NCBI GenBank assembly: GCA_963828755.1
Contig: CAWHFY010000015.1
Coordinates: 1 to 64,000 of the forward strand
Reading direction: 5' to 3'
DNA from: WHSW01 sp963828755
GTDB taxonomy: Bacteria > Actinomycetota > Thermoleophilia > Solirubrobacterales > 70-9
DNA length: 64,000 nucleotides
Below, piece by piece: positions 19,083 through 28,371 of the stretch. Numbering within the stretch: position 1 is the first letter of the stretch; every line of letters begins with the position of its first letter. The translations under genes and the position numbers were made by a program. The notes beneath the pieces are model-generated. The model was not told the origin of the DNA. It made no database searches and worked only from the letters and a program-made list of their open reading frames with translations.

Positions 19083-20753
19083 ATGAGGCGTCGCGGCGTC
19101 AGCTCGACGATCACTGCGTCGCCGACGATGGTCGGTGCGGTCACGACCCTGATCGTGATCGTCGCGGTGTTCCTCGCCTACAACGCGAACTCGGGCCTGC
19201 CGTTCGTGCCCGTCTATCGCGTCTCGGTCGATGTCCCCGACGCGGCCCGGCTGACCAACAACAACGAGGTCCGGATCGGCGGGCACCGGGTCGGCGTCGT
19301 CGAGTCGATCGATCCGATCCGCGCCGACGATGCGACTGCGACGGCCCAGGCAGGCGGGGATCCGCAGACGAACACGACCGGGGGCGTGATCGCGCGGCTC
19401 AACCTGAAGCTCGACAAGGACGTCGGGCCGCTCCCCAGGGACTCGATCTTCCGGGTCCGCTACCGGTCCACCTTCGGCCTCAAGTACGTCGAGATCATCC
19501 GCGGTGAGGGCAAGAACGCGCCCGAGGGCTTCACCTTCGACGGAACCGACGACAGCGGCAGTTGCGCACTTCCGGTCGACGCCAACGGCTTCTCCGACTC
19601 GATCCCGGCGAGCGCCCGGAACGGCTGCTTCCAGACGCAGACCGAGTTCGACGACATCGCCAACACCTTCGACACGAAGACGCGGACGGCCGTGCGAACC
19701 AACCTCGAGGGCTTCGGCAACGCCTTCGCCGGCCGCGGCACCTCGCTCAACGACGCGATCTCGAGCCTGCAACCGCTGTTCCGCGGCCTGCGGCCGGTGA
19801 CGAAGGTCCTGATCGAGCCGTCGACTCGCTTCCGCCGCTTCTTCCCGGCGCTCGGCAACGTCGCCCGGATCGTCGCCCCGGTCGCCGAGCAGCAGGCGGA
19901 CGTGTTCACGAAGGCGGCGATCACGTTCGCGGCGCTCAGCGCCGACGTCGGCGCCCTGCAGGAGACCATCACCGAGACCGCGCCGACGCTCGAGACCGGG
20001 ATCGACGTGCTGCCGCGCCAGCGCCCATTCCTGACCTCGCTGGTCCGGCTCGGGACCGAGCTGCGCCCCGGGGTGGAGGACCTGCGGGCGACGCTGCCGG
20101 TGCTCAACGACGCGATCGAGGTCGGGACGCCCGTCCTCAACGACTCGCCGCCGTCGAATCACAGGCTCGAGGGCGTCCTGAGGTCGCTGAACGCGGTCGT
20201 CTCCCAGCCGAGCACCGGGGTCGCCCTGCAGCGGCTCGAGGACACCTTCGACACCGCGCAGCCGCTGGCCAAGTACGTGGTCCCGGCGCAGACCGTCTGC
20301 AACTACTTCAACTACTGGTTCACGTTCGTGCCCAACGGCCTCTCCGACCGCGACCAGGTCGGCTACTCGTTCCGCCAGTCGCTGACCCGGTTCCCGGCCC
20401 CGGGGACCACCCAGACCCCGGTCGACGGCTACTCGGCCGCGCAGTCGAACGGCCGAGAGGCGACCGGGCTCGGCGGCACCTTCAAGCCGTATGAGGTGCC
20501 GATCCTCAACGCGCACCCCTACGGGCCGACCGGCCAGAAGGACGCCGACTGCGAGGGCGGCCAGTCCGGCTACGAGCTCGGCCAGGGGCTGGTCCCGGGG
20601 CAGTCGCCGTCGAACCCCGCCTACGGCGTCCCCGACCAGCCCGGGAGCCGTGGCCCGACGACGCTCTTCTACAACGACGACAACCGCCGCGAGCTGCACG
20701 ACACGCGGATCGACTCGCGCCAGCCCGAGACCTGGAAGGGGATCGGCCGATGA
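19083..20753 (+). CDS. MCE-family (MlaD-like) protein 3 of 6
   Basis: Third mce subunit, 556 residues, intact. ATG 19083 opens MRRRGVSSTITAS, followed by a membrane anchor (VGAVTTLIVIVAVFLAYNA). The MCE domain reads YRVSVDVPDAARLTNNNEVR and IGGHRVGVVESI. A long alpha-helical domain (residues about 190-430) and a Pro/Gly-rich tail ending ETWKGIGR follow. In MCE systems the helical region is expected to build a lipid-conducting tunnel. The start is 34 bp after the previous stop, and the stop overlaps the next ATG. Confidence 0.88.
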   Translation: MRRRGVSSTITASPTMVGAVTTLIVIVAVFLAYNANSGLPFVPVYRVSVDVPDAARLTNNNEVRIGGHRVGVVESIDPIRADDATATAQAGGDPQTNTTGGVIARLNLKLDKDVGPLPRDSIFRVRYRSTFGLKYVEIIRGEGKNAPEGFTFDGTDDSGSCALPVDANGFSDSIPASARNGCFQTQTEFDDIANTFDTKTRTAVRTNLEGFGNAFAGRGTSLNDAISSLQPLFRGLRPVTKVLIEPSTRFRRFFPALGNVARIVAPVAEQQADVFTKAAITFAALSADVGALQETITETAPTLETGIDVLPRQRPFLTSLVRLGTELRPGVEDLRATLPVLNDAIEVGTPVLNDSPPSNHRLEGVLRSLNAVVSQPSTGVALQRLEDTFDTAQPLAKYVVPAQTVCNYFNYWFTFVPNGLSDRDQVGYSFRQSLTRFPAPGTTQTPVDGYSAAQSNGREATGLGGTFKPYEVPILNAHPYGPTGQKDADCEGGQSGYELGQGLVPGQSPSNPAYGVPDQPGSRGPTTLFYNDDNRRELHDTRIDSRQPETWKGIGR

Positions 20754-22391
20754 GGAACGAGCGCGAGGGACGGCGGCTGCCGAGCTGGGCGATCGGGCTG
20801 GTGCTCGTGGTCGTCATCGCGGTCGCCTCGGTGCTCGCGTTCACCAAGGAGCTGCCCTGGGGCGACAAGTTCGAGGTCCGCGCCGTCTTCGGCTCGGCCC
20901 AGAACCTGCGGCCGAGCTCGCCGGTGCGGATCGCCGGCGTCGAGGTCGGCGAGGTGACCTCGGTCGAGCCGCTCGCCGCGGCCGACGCCGACACCCGTAC
21001 GGCGCAGGCCGGTGGCGGGGGCGAGCCGGCGGCGGATGCGGCACCCGGCCAGCAGGCCGCCGTGGTGACGATGGAGCTCGAGGACAACGCGATGCCGGTC
21101 CACGAGGACGCGACCTTCAAGCTGCGCCCGCGGCTGTTCCTCGAGGGCAACTACTTCGTCGACATGCAGCCGGGCAGCCCGAACGCCCGCTCGATCGACG
21201 ACGGCTGGACCTTCCCGATCAACCAGACCTCGTACTCGGTCCAGCTCGACGAGGTGCTTACCACGCTGCAGGGCGATGTCCGCGCCGACCTCCAGGTGTT
21301 CCTGAACCAGCTCGGCAACGCGCTCACCAAGTACCACGGAGCGGATGGGTTCCGCGAGCTCTACCGGACCTCGGCGCCGGCGTTCAAGTACACGTCCGAG
21401 GTCAACCAGGCGGTGCTCGGGCGCCGGCCCGGCGACCTCACCGGGGTGATCCGCGGGCTCGATCGGGTCGTCCGCGGGCTCGGCAGCAACGAGCAGGCGC
21501 TACAGGACCTGGTCACCAACTTCCGCGTCTTCTCCGGCTCGTTCGCGGCCGAGGACGAGGCGCTCGGGCGCTCGATTGAGCTGCTTCCCGACGTGCTGCG
21601 CTCGGCCAAGCCCGCGTTCGCGAACCTGAACGCGGCCTTCCCGCCGGTGCGCGCGTTCGCGCGCGAGGCGCTCCCCGGCGTGCGCTCGACCCCGGCGACC
21701 CTGGCCGCCTCGACCCCGTTCGTCGAGCAGGTGCGGCTGCTGGTCTCCAAGCGCGAGCTGCGCGGGCTGACCGCCGACCTTCGCCCGACGATCCCTCGGC
21801 TCGCCGAGCTCGCCGATCGCAGCGTCTCGTTCTTCGACCAGGCGCGCGCCCTCTCGAGCTGCTTCAACGAGGTCGTGATCCCGTGGTCGGAGGACACCGT
21901 GCAGCCGATCGACCCGGCCAACCAGTACCCGTCCGAGCCGGTCGGGCGGGTGTTCGAGGAGACGGCCTACGGGCTCGAGGGGATCGCCTCGGAGAGCCGC
22001 TCCGGCGACTCCAACGGCCAGTACATCCGGGTCGCCGCGGGCGGCGGCGCGAACACGGTGAAGATTCCCGACGCGCTCCCGAACCCGGACGGGCTCGGGC
22101 TCCAGGACGCGGTCGGCCTGACCGCCTTCCCGATCCTCGGCGCGATGCCGAAGCTGACCGACTCGGCGAAGACGCCGTTCAAGCCGAACAAGCCGTGCGA
22201 GCGCCAGGAGCCGCCGAACCTGCAGGCCGGGGCGGGCCCGGGCCCGGAGACCGCCAGTGCGCCGCAACCCGACGCCGCCGAGGTGCTGAGCAGCGCGACC
22301 CGCGAGCGACATCCGCGCCGCCGCCGATCAGTTCGGGCTCACCCGTGAGCAGACGAAGCCGCTGGTCGCGCTCGCCGGAGGCGGTAACTGA
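20750..22391 (+). CDS. MCE-family (MlaD-like) protein 4 of 6, frame break near the C-terminus
   Basis: Fourth mce subunit. The N-terminal anchor (WAIGLVLVVVIAVASVLAF) is followed by the MCE domain (FEVRAVFGSAQNLRPSSPVR, then IAGVEVGEVTSV) and a helical domain. The reading frame is intact to about 22304, where one extra G (CGC-g-AGC) breaks it. Removing it gives the C-terminus SDIRAAADQFGLTREQ ending ALAGGGN, with TGA at 22389-22391 overlapping the next ATG (TGATG). Corrected length is about 546 residues. Confidence 0.86.
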
Positions 22392-23731
22392 TGGCGACGA
22401 CGATCCGCAAGCACCTGCGCGACTTCATCGCCGTCGCGGCGCTGATCGTGGTCGCGGTCGCGATCACCGGCTACATCCTCGAGGAGCAGCGGATCCGGAT
22501 TCCGGTGTTCGAGGAAAAGCCCTTCGAGCTCAAGGCCCAGTTCGACACCGCGCAGGCCGTGGTTCCGGGCCAGGGGCAGTCGATCCGCGTCGCCGGGGTC
22601 AAGATCGGCGACGTCGCCGACGTCGAGCTCGTCGACGGCAAGGGCGTCGTCACCTTCGACATCGATCGCAAGTACCTGCCGATCTACAAGGACGCGACGA
22701 TCCTGATGCGCCCGACGACCGCGCTCAAGGACATGTTCTTCGAGCTCGATCCGGGCAGCGCCTCGGCCGGCGAGTACGACGAGGGCGACACGATCCCGGC
22801 TTCGAACACGGCGCCCGACGTCAACCTCGACGAGATCCTCGCGGCGCTCGACTCCGACAGTCAGGCGTATCTGAAGCTGATCCTGGTCGGCGCCGGCAAG
22901 GGGCTCGAGGGCCGCGACAAGGACCTCGGCAAGCTGCTCGGCGGGCTCGGCCCGATCAACCGCGACTTCGCCCAGCTCAACCGGCTGGTCGCCGAGCGGC
23001 GCACCAACCTCGCCAACCTGATCCACAACCTCAACGTGCTCACGACCCGGGTCGGGCAGTCCGACGCCGAGCTCACTCGCCTGGTCAGCGCCTCGAACGG
23101 CGCCCTCGGCGCGATCGCCGAGCAGGACCCGAACGTGCGGCGCGCGGTCGCACTGCTGCCCGGGACGCTCGCCCAGGCGCGCGACACGCTCAACGAGGCG
23201 TCGAGGTTCGCGGCCGAGCTCGGGCCGTCGTTCGATGCCCTGCGCCCGTTCGCGCGCAACCTCGACGAGATGAACTCGGCGGTCCGCGGGCTCGCGACCG
23301 CGGAGACGCCGGTCCTCGAGAACGAGATCCGCCCGTTCGTGCGTGCGGCGCGCCCGTCGATCGACGACCTCGACCAGGCGGCGCGCGAGTACGCCTCGGC
23401 AGCGCCGCGCCTGACCACGGTCACGAACAAGGTCAACAAGCTCGGCAACATGGCGGCCTTCAACCCGGACGGTGCCGAGCCGGCCGGCACCGCCGGGCGC
23501 GACGAGGGCTACCTCTACTGGGCCGCCTGGCTCGGCCACAACGGCAACACGGTGTTCTCGGCCGGCGACGGCAACGGCTTCTACCGCCGCATCTACTTCA
23601 CCGCCGGCTGCGATCAGCTGGTCAACATCGTCAAGTCCGAGTCGGGAGGGCCGCTCAACCCGGTGTTGCAGATCGTCACCGGCCTCACCGACCCGGTCCT
23701 CGCCGACATCTGCCCCCCGACCTCTCCCTGA
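22391..23731 (+). CDS. MCE-family (MlaD-like) protein 5 of 6
   Basis: Fifth mce subunit, 446 residues, intact. It has an anchor (FIAVAALIVVAVAITGYIL, residues 12-30) and an MCE domain (FELKAQFDTAQAVVPGQGQS, then IRVAGVKIGDVADVEL). Long amphipathic helices run from about residue 150 to 340, and the C-terminal domain has paired Cys (TAGCDQLVN, LADICPPTSP). It overlaps the preceding gene by TGATG and is followed 1 bp later by subunit 6, so the cluster is tightly coupled. Confidence 0.9.
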   Translation: MATTIRKHLRDFIAVAALIVVAVAITGYILEEQRIRIPVFEEKPFELKAQFDTAQAVVPGQGQSIRVAGVKIGDVADVELVDGKGVVTFDIDRKYLPIYKDATILMRPTTALKDMFFELDPGSASAGEYDEGDTIPASNTAPDVNLDEILAALDSDSQAYLKLILVGAGKGLEGRDKDLGKLLGGLGPINRDFAQLNRLVAERRTNLANLIHNLNVLTTRVGQSDAELTRLVSASNGALGAIAEQDPNVRRAVALLPGTLAQARDTLNEASRFAAELGPSFDALRPFARNLDEMNSAVRGLATAETPVLENEIRPFVRAARPSIDDLDQAAREYASAAPRLTTVTNKVNKLGNMAAFNPDGAEPAGTAGRDEGYLYWAAWLGHNGNTVFSAGDGNGFYRRIYFTAGCDQLVNIVKSESGGPLNPVLQIVTGLTDPVLADICPPTSP

Positions 23732-23732
23732 G

Positions 23733-25337
23733 ATGCAGAAGCAAGCTCCATCAATCGGACGAATCCTGATCGCGGTCGGGTTCACGCTCTCCTGCTTCGG
23801 CCTGATCCTGTTCCTGTGGATCGCCTTTGGCGGCCCGATCCCGCTGAAGCCGCAGAGCTACCGGATCACCGCGTACTTCCCCGAGGCGACGCAGCTCGCG
23901 CTCGAGTCCGACGTGCGGATCGGCGGCGTGTCGGTCGGCAAGGTGAAGCAGATCGACCTGGCGCCGCCCGACCAGCGCGTCAACGGCAAGGACACGACCG
24001 AGGCGGTGATCGAGATCGAGCCCGAGTTCGCGCCGATCTCCGAGGACGCGCGCGCGATCCTGCGCCAGAAGACGCTGCTCGGCGAGACCTTCGTCGAGCT
24101 CACGTCCGGCACCGAGCCCGGGACGGACGCGGCTCCGGTCTCGCTCGGCGCGGCGGCGAACGTCTCCGACGCCGAGGCCAAGTCGGTCGACACGATTCCC
24201 GAGGGCGGCACGCTCGGGATCAGCCGGACCGAGGAGGCGACCCAGATCGACGAGATCTTCAACGCCCTCGACGAGGAGACGCGGACCTCGTTCCAGCGCT
24301 GGCAGCAGAACGCCGCCCTGGCGATCAACGGCCGCGGCGTCGATCTCAACGACTCGTTCGGCAACCTCGGCCCCTTCGTCACCGACGCCTCCGAGATCGT
24401 CGACGTACTCGGCCGCCAGAAGGACGCACTCAAGGGACTCGTCCGCGACACCGGGACCGTCTTCGACGCGCTCTCGGCCAATGACCAGGCGCTCGCCGGG
24501 GCGATCCAGGGCTCCGACAACACCTTCGACGCGCTCGCCTCCGAGCAGCGGGCACTCCAGGACACGTTCCAGATCCTGCCGACGTTCCAGCGCGAGACGC
24601 GGGCGACCCTCGAGCGCCTCGACAGCTTCCAGGCGAACACGAAGCCGCTGATCGACGACCTGATCCCGGTCGCCCGCGACCTCAGCCCGACGCTGGCGTC
24701 GGTCCGCCAGCTCTCGCCGAACCTGCGCGACCTGTTCGTCAACCTCGACAAGCTGCAGGTGGCGTCGATCGACGGCTTCCCGGCCCTGCGCGACTTCCTC
24801 GGCGGCCTGCGCCCGGTGCTCGACCAGCTCGACCCGTTCCTCGCCAACCTCAACCCGGTGCTGCGCTACCTCGAGTTCCAGAAGGGCACGGTCGCGGACT
24901 TCCTGATGGCTCCGAGCGTCGCGCTCTCGGGCCAGTACCAGGGCATCGCGGGCGACCCTGCGCCGCGGCTCGGGCTGCGCCAGCTCGGCTACACCGGCCA
25001 GGAAACGCTCTCGATCTGGCCCAGCCGCCTGCCGACCAACCGCGGCAACGCCTACCTGCCGCCGAACGCGCTGGTCAGCTACTCGGCGGCCCAGAACGGG
25101 ATCTTCCCCAATTTCGACTGCAAGAACACCGACTACTCGCCCGGCGCCGCCGCCAACGCGCAGCCCACCGACGAGGAGGAGATCCTCCCCGGGCAGTCGG
25201 TCGAGGGCGTCAACGGCGGCAAGCCGCCCGGGGTCGAGACCGGGTTCGCGCCGTGCTTCATTCAGGGCGACTTCCCCGGGGTCAAGGGCGATGACTTCGG
25301 CAGCGGCCGCTTCCCGAGCCTGTTCTCGGATCCCTGA
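23733..25337 (+). CDS. MCE-family (MlaD-like) protein 6 of 6
   Basis: Last mce subunit, 534 residues, intact. A membrane anchor (ILIAVGFTLSCFGLILFLWI) precedes the MCE domain (YRITAYFPEATQLALESDVR, then IGGVSVGKVKQIDL). A helical domain follows (about residues 180-390), then a tail ending FGSGRFPSLFSDP. ATG 23733 is one base after the previous TGA. A GC-rich hairpin 40 bp downstream may end the operon. Confidence 0.9.
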   Translation: MQKQAPSIGRILIAVGFTLSCFGLILFLWIAFGGPIPLKPQSYRITAYFPEATQLALESDVRIGGVSVGKVKQIDLAPPDQRVNGKDTTEAVIEIEPEFAPISEDARAILRQKTLLGETFVELTSGTEPGTDAAPVSLGAAANVSDAEAKSVDTIPEGGTLGISRTEEATQIDEIFNALDEETRTSFQRWQQNAALAINGRGVDLNDSFGNLGPFVTDASEIVDVLGRQKDALKGLVRDTGTVFDALSANDQALAGAIQGSDNTFDALASEQRALQDTFQILPTFQRETRATLERLDSFQANTKPLIDDLIPVARDLSPTLASVRQLSPNLRDLFVNLDKLQVASIDGFPALRDFLGGLRPVLDQLDPFLANLNPVLRYLEFQKGTVADFLMAPSVALSGQYQGIAGDPAPRLGLRQLGYTGQETLSIWPSRLPTNRGNAYLPPNALVSYSAAQNGIFPNFDCKNTDYSPGAAANAQPTDEEEILPGQSVEGVNGGKPPGVETGFAPCFIQGDFPGVKGDDFGSGRFPSLFSDP

Positions 25338-25435
25338 ACAACTCGCGCCACGTCCTCCGCTCTCGCTCGAATCAATTGTCCGCGGCTACGCCGCGGACTC
25401 TTCATGCTGCTTCCGCGTCCGGGCGTGCGCGGTGA
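25335..25435. repeat. Intergenic repeated segment, copy 1
   Basis: The 27 bases at 25335-25361 (beginning TGAACAACTCGCGCC) match 61955-61981 with two differences. The 26 bases at 25410-25435 (beginning CTTCCGCGTCCGGGCG) match 61980-62004 with few differences. In this copy the two blocks are separated by about 48 bp holding a hairpin; in the other copy they are fused. This could be a dispersed intergenic element. Confidence 0.5.
25378..25398. terminator. Hairpin after the mce operon
   Basis: GTCCGCGGC-TAC-GCCGCGGAC is a perfect 9-bp stem with a 3-nt loop, followed by TCTTC. It is about 40 bp past the last mce stop and is a plausible terminator, although the U-tract is poor. Confidence 0.5.
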
Positions 25436-25443
25436 TCCTTGGG

Positions 25444-25485
25444 CCCAGCGGCGAGCGCCCAGCGGCGAGCGCCGAGCGGCTTGCC
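25444..25485. repeat. Tandem 14-bp repeat (heptad family) before the SCP2 gene
   Basis: CCCAGCGGCGAGCG occurs twice in tandem, followed by a third degenerate copy (CCGAGCGGCTTGCC). Viewed as 7-bp units (CGAGCGC, CCAGCGG), this resembles the heptad runs near 11.34, 44.35 and 56.36 kb. It lies just upstream of the SCP2 gene. Confidence 0.5.
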
Positions 25486-25499
25486 CATAGGATCCGCTG

Positions 25500-25916
25500 A
25501 TGGCTCTGTTCAAGGACGCCGACGAGGTTTACGCGACGCTCGGGAAGCTGTTTCTCGATCTCGCCGCCGACGAGGAGATGTCGGAGCGGTTTCGCCAGGC
25601 GAACACGATCGTCCGCTATCAGCACTCCGACCCTGACTCGGCGATCACCGTGCGGCTCCAGCCTGGAGAGCCCGTCGAGGTGGACCTCGGCGAGTCCGAG
25701 ATGGAGCCGCAGGTGACGATGACCATGTCGGCCGACACCGCGCATCGCTTCTGGCTCGGTCAGGTGAACGTCACCGTGGCGCTCGCCCGCGGGGAGATCA
25801 AGGCGAGCGGGCCGGTCGCCAAGATCCTCAAGCTGGTCCCGCTGACCAAGCCGGTGTTCCCTCGCTACAAGGCGCAGCTGCTCGCCCAGGGGCGCGCCGA
25901 CCTGGTCGAGGTGTGA
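25500..25916 (+). CDS. SCP2 sterol-binding domain protein
   Basis: Single-domain sterol carrier protein-2-like lipid-binding protein of 138 residues. Features include a leading helix (LFKDADEVYATLGKLFLDLA), strands around ITVRLQPGEPVEVDLG and VTMTMSADTAHRFWLG, and the typical LARGEIKASGPVAKILKLVP segment. It follows the mce operon on the same strand and probably handles a lipid or sterol imported by it; that link is inference from position. It ends 4 bp before the next gene. Confidence 0.85.
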   Translation: MALFKDADEVYATLGKLFLDLAADEEMSERFRQANTIVRYQHSDPDSAITVRLQPGEPVEVDLGESEMEPQVTMTMSADTAHRFWLGQVNVTVALARGEIKASGPVAKILKLVPLTKPVFPRYKAQLLAQGRADLVEV

Positions 25917-25920
25917 GCGG

Positions 25921-26583
25921 ATGAAGGCGGAGGAGTGGGCCCAGGTCGTCGAGGGCCTGGCGGCGAAGCGGGGGCTCACCTACGAGGCCGTCGGTGGGCT
26001 CAACCCCCGCGGCGGTCCGGCGACCCTGTGCCCGGGCGGCACCAACCGCATCAAAGGCAACCTGTCGGGCGAGTTCTGGGGAGCGTCGTGTGACGCCGAC
26101 GAGCACGAGGAGGGAGGGCTGTTCTCGAAGACGGTCCTGCCGCGGGCGATCCTCGCCAAGGCCCATATGCCCGACCTCGCGAAGGTCGTGCCCATCTTCA
26201 ACGTCGAGTCGATCGAGGCCGGCGAGCGGGTCGAGCAGCTTGCCAGCCGCCGCAAGGTCGAGTTCGAGTCGATCGACTTCAACAATCGCTACTTGGCGAC
26301 CGTGCCCGCCGACCACGACCCGATCGCGCTGCGCGAGCTGTTCAGCCCCGGCTTCCTCGACTGGGCGGCCCAGATCCGCAACGAGGTCGAGTTCGGGATC
26401 ACCGACCGCCAGCTCTACTTCAGCTGGCGACTGGCCGACCGGACGGCCGAGGTCTACGCCGAGGCCCTCGATACCGCCGCGGGGCTGTTCACGCGGCTGC
26501 GCAACGAGATGGAGGAGTCGGGCATCCACACCTATCTGCCCGGCCCCTGGCACGCGGGCCTGGAACCGTTCCCGGACGCCTAG
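25921..26583 (+). CDS. Hypothetical protein linked to the mce/SCP2 cluster
   Basis: Unrecognised 220-residue protein without signal peptide or clear membrane segment. It has a GG-rich N-terminal region with one Cys (NPRGGPATLCPGGTNRIKG), a second Cys in FWGASCDADEHE, and a C-terminal mixed alpha/beta region (QIRNEVEFGITDRQLYFSW). The gene begins 4 bp after the SCP2 gene, so the two are almost certainly co-transcribed. The 3' end overlaps the convergent PNPOx-like gene by 4 bp. Confidence 0.7.
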   Translation: MKAEEWAQVVEGLAAKRGLTYEAVGGLNPRGGPATLCPGGTNRIKGNLSGEFWGASCDADEHEEGGLFSKTVLPRAILAKAHMPDLAKVVPIFNVESIEAGERVEQLASRRKVEFESIDFNNRYLATVPADHDPIALRELFSPGFLDWAAQIRNEVEFGITDRQLYFSWRLADRTAEVYAEALDTAAGLFTRLRNEMEESGIHTYLPGPWHAGLEPFPDA

Positions 26584-27537
26584 CCGCGGGCCTGGAGGCG
26601 TCCCTTCGCGGTCTTGTAAAACCGCCAGTGGCGGCTCGTGAAGGAGCGCAGGCGGGCCGGGCCCTTCGGCAGCTCGAAGCCGCCGACCAGCTTGTGCGGG
26701 ACCATGGCCCACGCACCGTCGCGCTCGACCAGATCGCCGCGGACCTGGAAGTTCTCCTGCCAGGTGAAGTCCTCGGCGTGGGCGTGCGCTGTCAGGCAGG
26801 CGCGCCCCTCGGCTAGCGGCAGCCCGGCCGGGGTCTGGTCGATCCGAATCAGGCGGGCATCGTCATCGCGGGAGACCGGCACGCGGACCGCGAGCGGAAA
26901 GCCGTCCGGCCCGACCCAGGAGAGGACCGCCATCGGGTAGCGGCCGCCGAGCTCGACCATGCGGGAGTCCCAGACGACCCCGCCGCCGCTCGCCGCGGCG
27001 TGCGGCTCCGGCGGCTCCTCGGCGTGGCCGGATCGGACCTCCTCGAGGTGCGAGTCGAGGATCTCGGGCTCGGTGGCGGGGTCGCCGTCGGGCCAGATGA
27101 AGACGCGCTCCGGGCGCACGCTGATGTAGATGCGCGCGTAGTACCACTTCAGCGGCCCGCGCATGAACTTCGGCGGGTGCATCTTCTTGGTGGCCGGCAG
27201 CTTGGTCGACGACTCGCGCATGTACCGCTCGCGGTTGGCCTCCAGATCCTCCTCGTCGACGTGTGCGATCCCCTGGACGAGGACCCGGGCGGCGGAGCCG
27301 GCGCCCGAGCCAGTCGGGTCGCTGAACAGCAGCGACGACCCGCGGATTGCGGCGCGCGTCGTCGGCCTTCTTCGGATAGCCGAGGCCGGTGGTCACGTCG
27401 ATCGTCGGGCCGCCGTCGGTGTAGTACGGGGTGACCGGCCAGGTGATCGGCTGCTGGCGCGCGTCGATCGTCGTGTACTCGGTGGTGATGAAGCTCGAGA
27501 AGCACTCGCGCGCCTCGGCGGGCAGGCTCGCGGTCAT
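26580..27537 (-). CDS. Pyridoxamine 5'-phosphate oxidase-like flavin/F420-binding protein, one frame break
   Basis: Split-barrel protein of the PNPOx/general-stress superfamily, about 318 residues when joined. The N-terminus (TTIDARQQPITWPVTPYY, then TGLGYPKKADDARRNPRV) and the continuation (SLLFSDPTGSG, then VLVQGIAHVDEEDLEAN) are typical. The frame breaks near 27336, where removing one G (GTC-g-TCG) joins the parts. The C-terminal region carries WDSRMVELGGRYPMAVL and a second barrel half. The ATG at 27537 overlaps the corrected NUDIX stop (ATGA), so the two form an operon. Cofactor (FMN or F420) and substrate are not known. Confidence 0.75.
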
Positions 27538-28155
27538 GGCGCCAATTTACCGGGATCGGTGACCGCGTCCTCGTAGCCGTCGTCCCACGGGAGCACGATC
27601 CGGTGGTTCTCCCTGCGTGCCGACGACCCGCGGCACGATCGGCTCGATCCGCCGCATCCGCGCGGTCTCGATCACGGCCTCGGCGGTCGGGTGGGAGACG
27701 AGCGTCTCGAGCGTCTTGATCGTCGGGAAGACCAGCTCGAGCTCGCCGGCCTCGTGCGCATCGAGCGCGGCCCGCGGCGCGAACCAGTCGGCGTCCGTGA
27801 CCTCCGTGAGGTCGGGCTGGGGCTTCGTGTGCGGATCGGCGCGCGCGACGAAGAAGTGGGTGTCGAAGCGGACCGGGACGATCTCGGGGGTGATCCAGCG
27901 CGACCAGGCGACCAGCTCGACGTGGGTCGCGAGCTCGACCCCGGCCTCCTCGGCGAGCTCGCGGGCCGCGCACTCGGCCGGGCTCTCGCCCTCCTCGATC
28001 ACGCCTCCGGGGAAGACCCAGACTCCGGGCATGAACGATGCCTTCGGAGTCCGGCGGACCATCAACACCTCGACCCCGCGCTCGGCGTGGCGACCGCCGT
28101 GGCGCAGCAGCAGGATCGTCGCCGCCGGACGTGGGGTCGCCGGGCTCTCGCTCAC
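27534..28155 (-). CDS. NUDIX hydrolase, C-terminal frame break
   Basis: Nucleoside-diphosphate-linked pyrophosphatase family, with N-terminal ATILLLRHGG and the NUDIX box GGVIEEGESPAECAARELAEE followed by AGVEL. A larger C-terminal part (VRFDTHFFVARADP, DADWFAPRAALDAH) resembles the NUDT19/RNAPII-degradation-type NUDIX proteins. One extra base near 27605 breaks the frame; removing it gives a C-terminus reading HRIVLPWDDGYEDAVTDPGK and a stop that overlaps the next start (ATGA). Corrected length is about 207 residues. Confidence 0.82.
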
Positions 28156-28181
28156 GATGCGGACGATAACCTCCCCGGACC

Positions 28182-28364
28182 TTGAGTCAGGAGACGATCG
28201 CCAAGCAGCTCTACATCTGCACCTCCTGCGGGTTCATCTACGACCCCGACGAGGGCGATCCCGACGGCGGAATCCCGCCCGGGACCTCGTTCGACGAGAT
28301 CCCCGACACCTGGTTCTGCCCGGTCTGCGGTGCTCGCAAGGCCGACTTCGAGCCCTACGAGTAG
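28182..28364 (+). CDS. rubA: Rubredoxin
   Basis: Small iron electron-transfer protein of 60 residues. The two Cys pairs that bind iron are present: CTSCG (Cys13, Cys16) and CPVCG (Cys46, Cys49). The conserved aromatic/Pro context (YDPDEGDPDGGIPPGTSFD, DTWFCP) also fits. It starts with TTG at 28182. Rubredoxins serve alkane hydroxylases and other oxidases; no alkB is visible beside it. Confidence 0.94.
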   Translation: MSQETIAKQLYICTSCGFIYDPDEGDPDGGIPPGTSFDEIPDTWFCPVCGARKADFEPYE

Positions 28365-28371
28365 CGGCACG

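Noticed and set aside
16710..20699. A 1329-codon open frame on the minus strand across the mce genes
   Set aside because: It lies opposite clearly conserved MCE-domain genes, is Arg/Gly/Asp-rich as expected for antisense of GC-rich coding DNA, and shows no domain.
17271..20753. A single 1160-residue double-MCE fusion protein
   Set aside because: The join passes through an Arg/Pro-rich, family-unlike stretch at about 18735-19080. Two one-base corrections give a proper C-terminus ending at 19048, and a normal start with membrane anchor follows at 19083.
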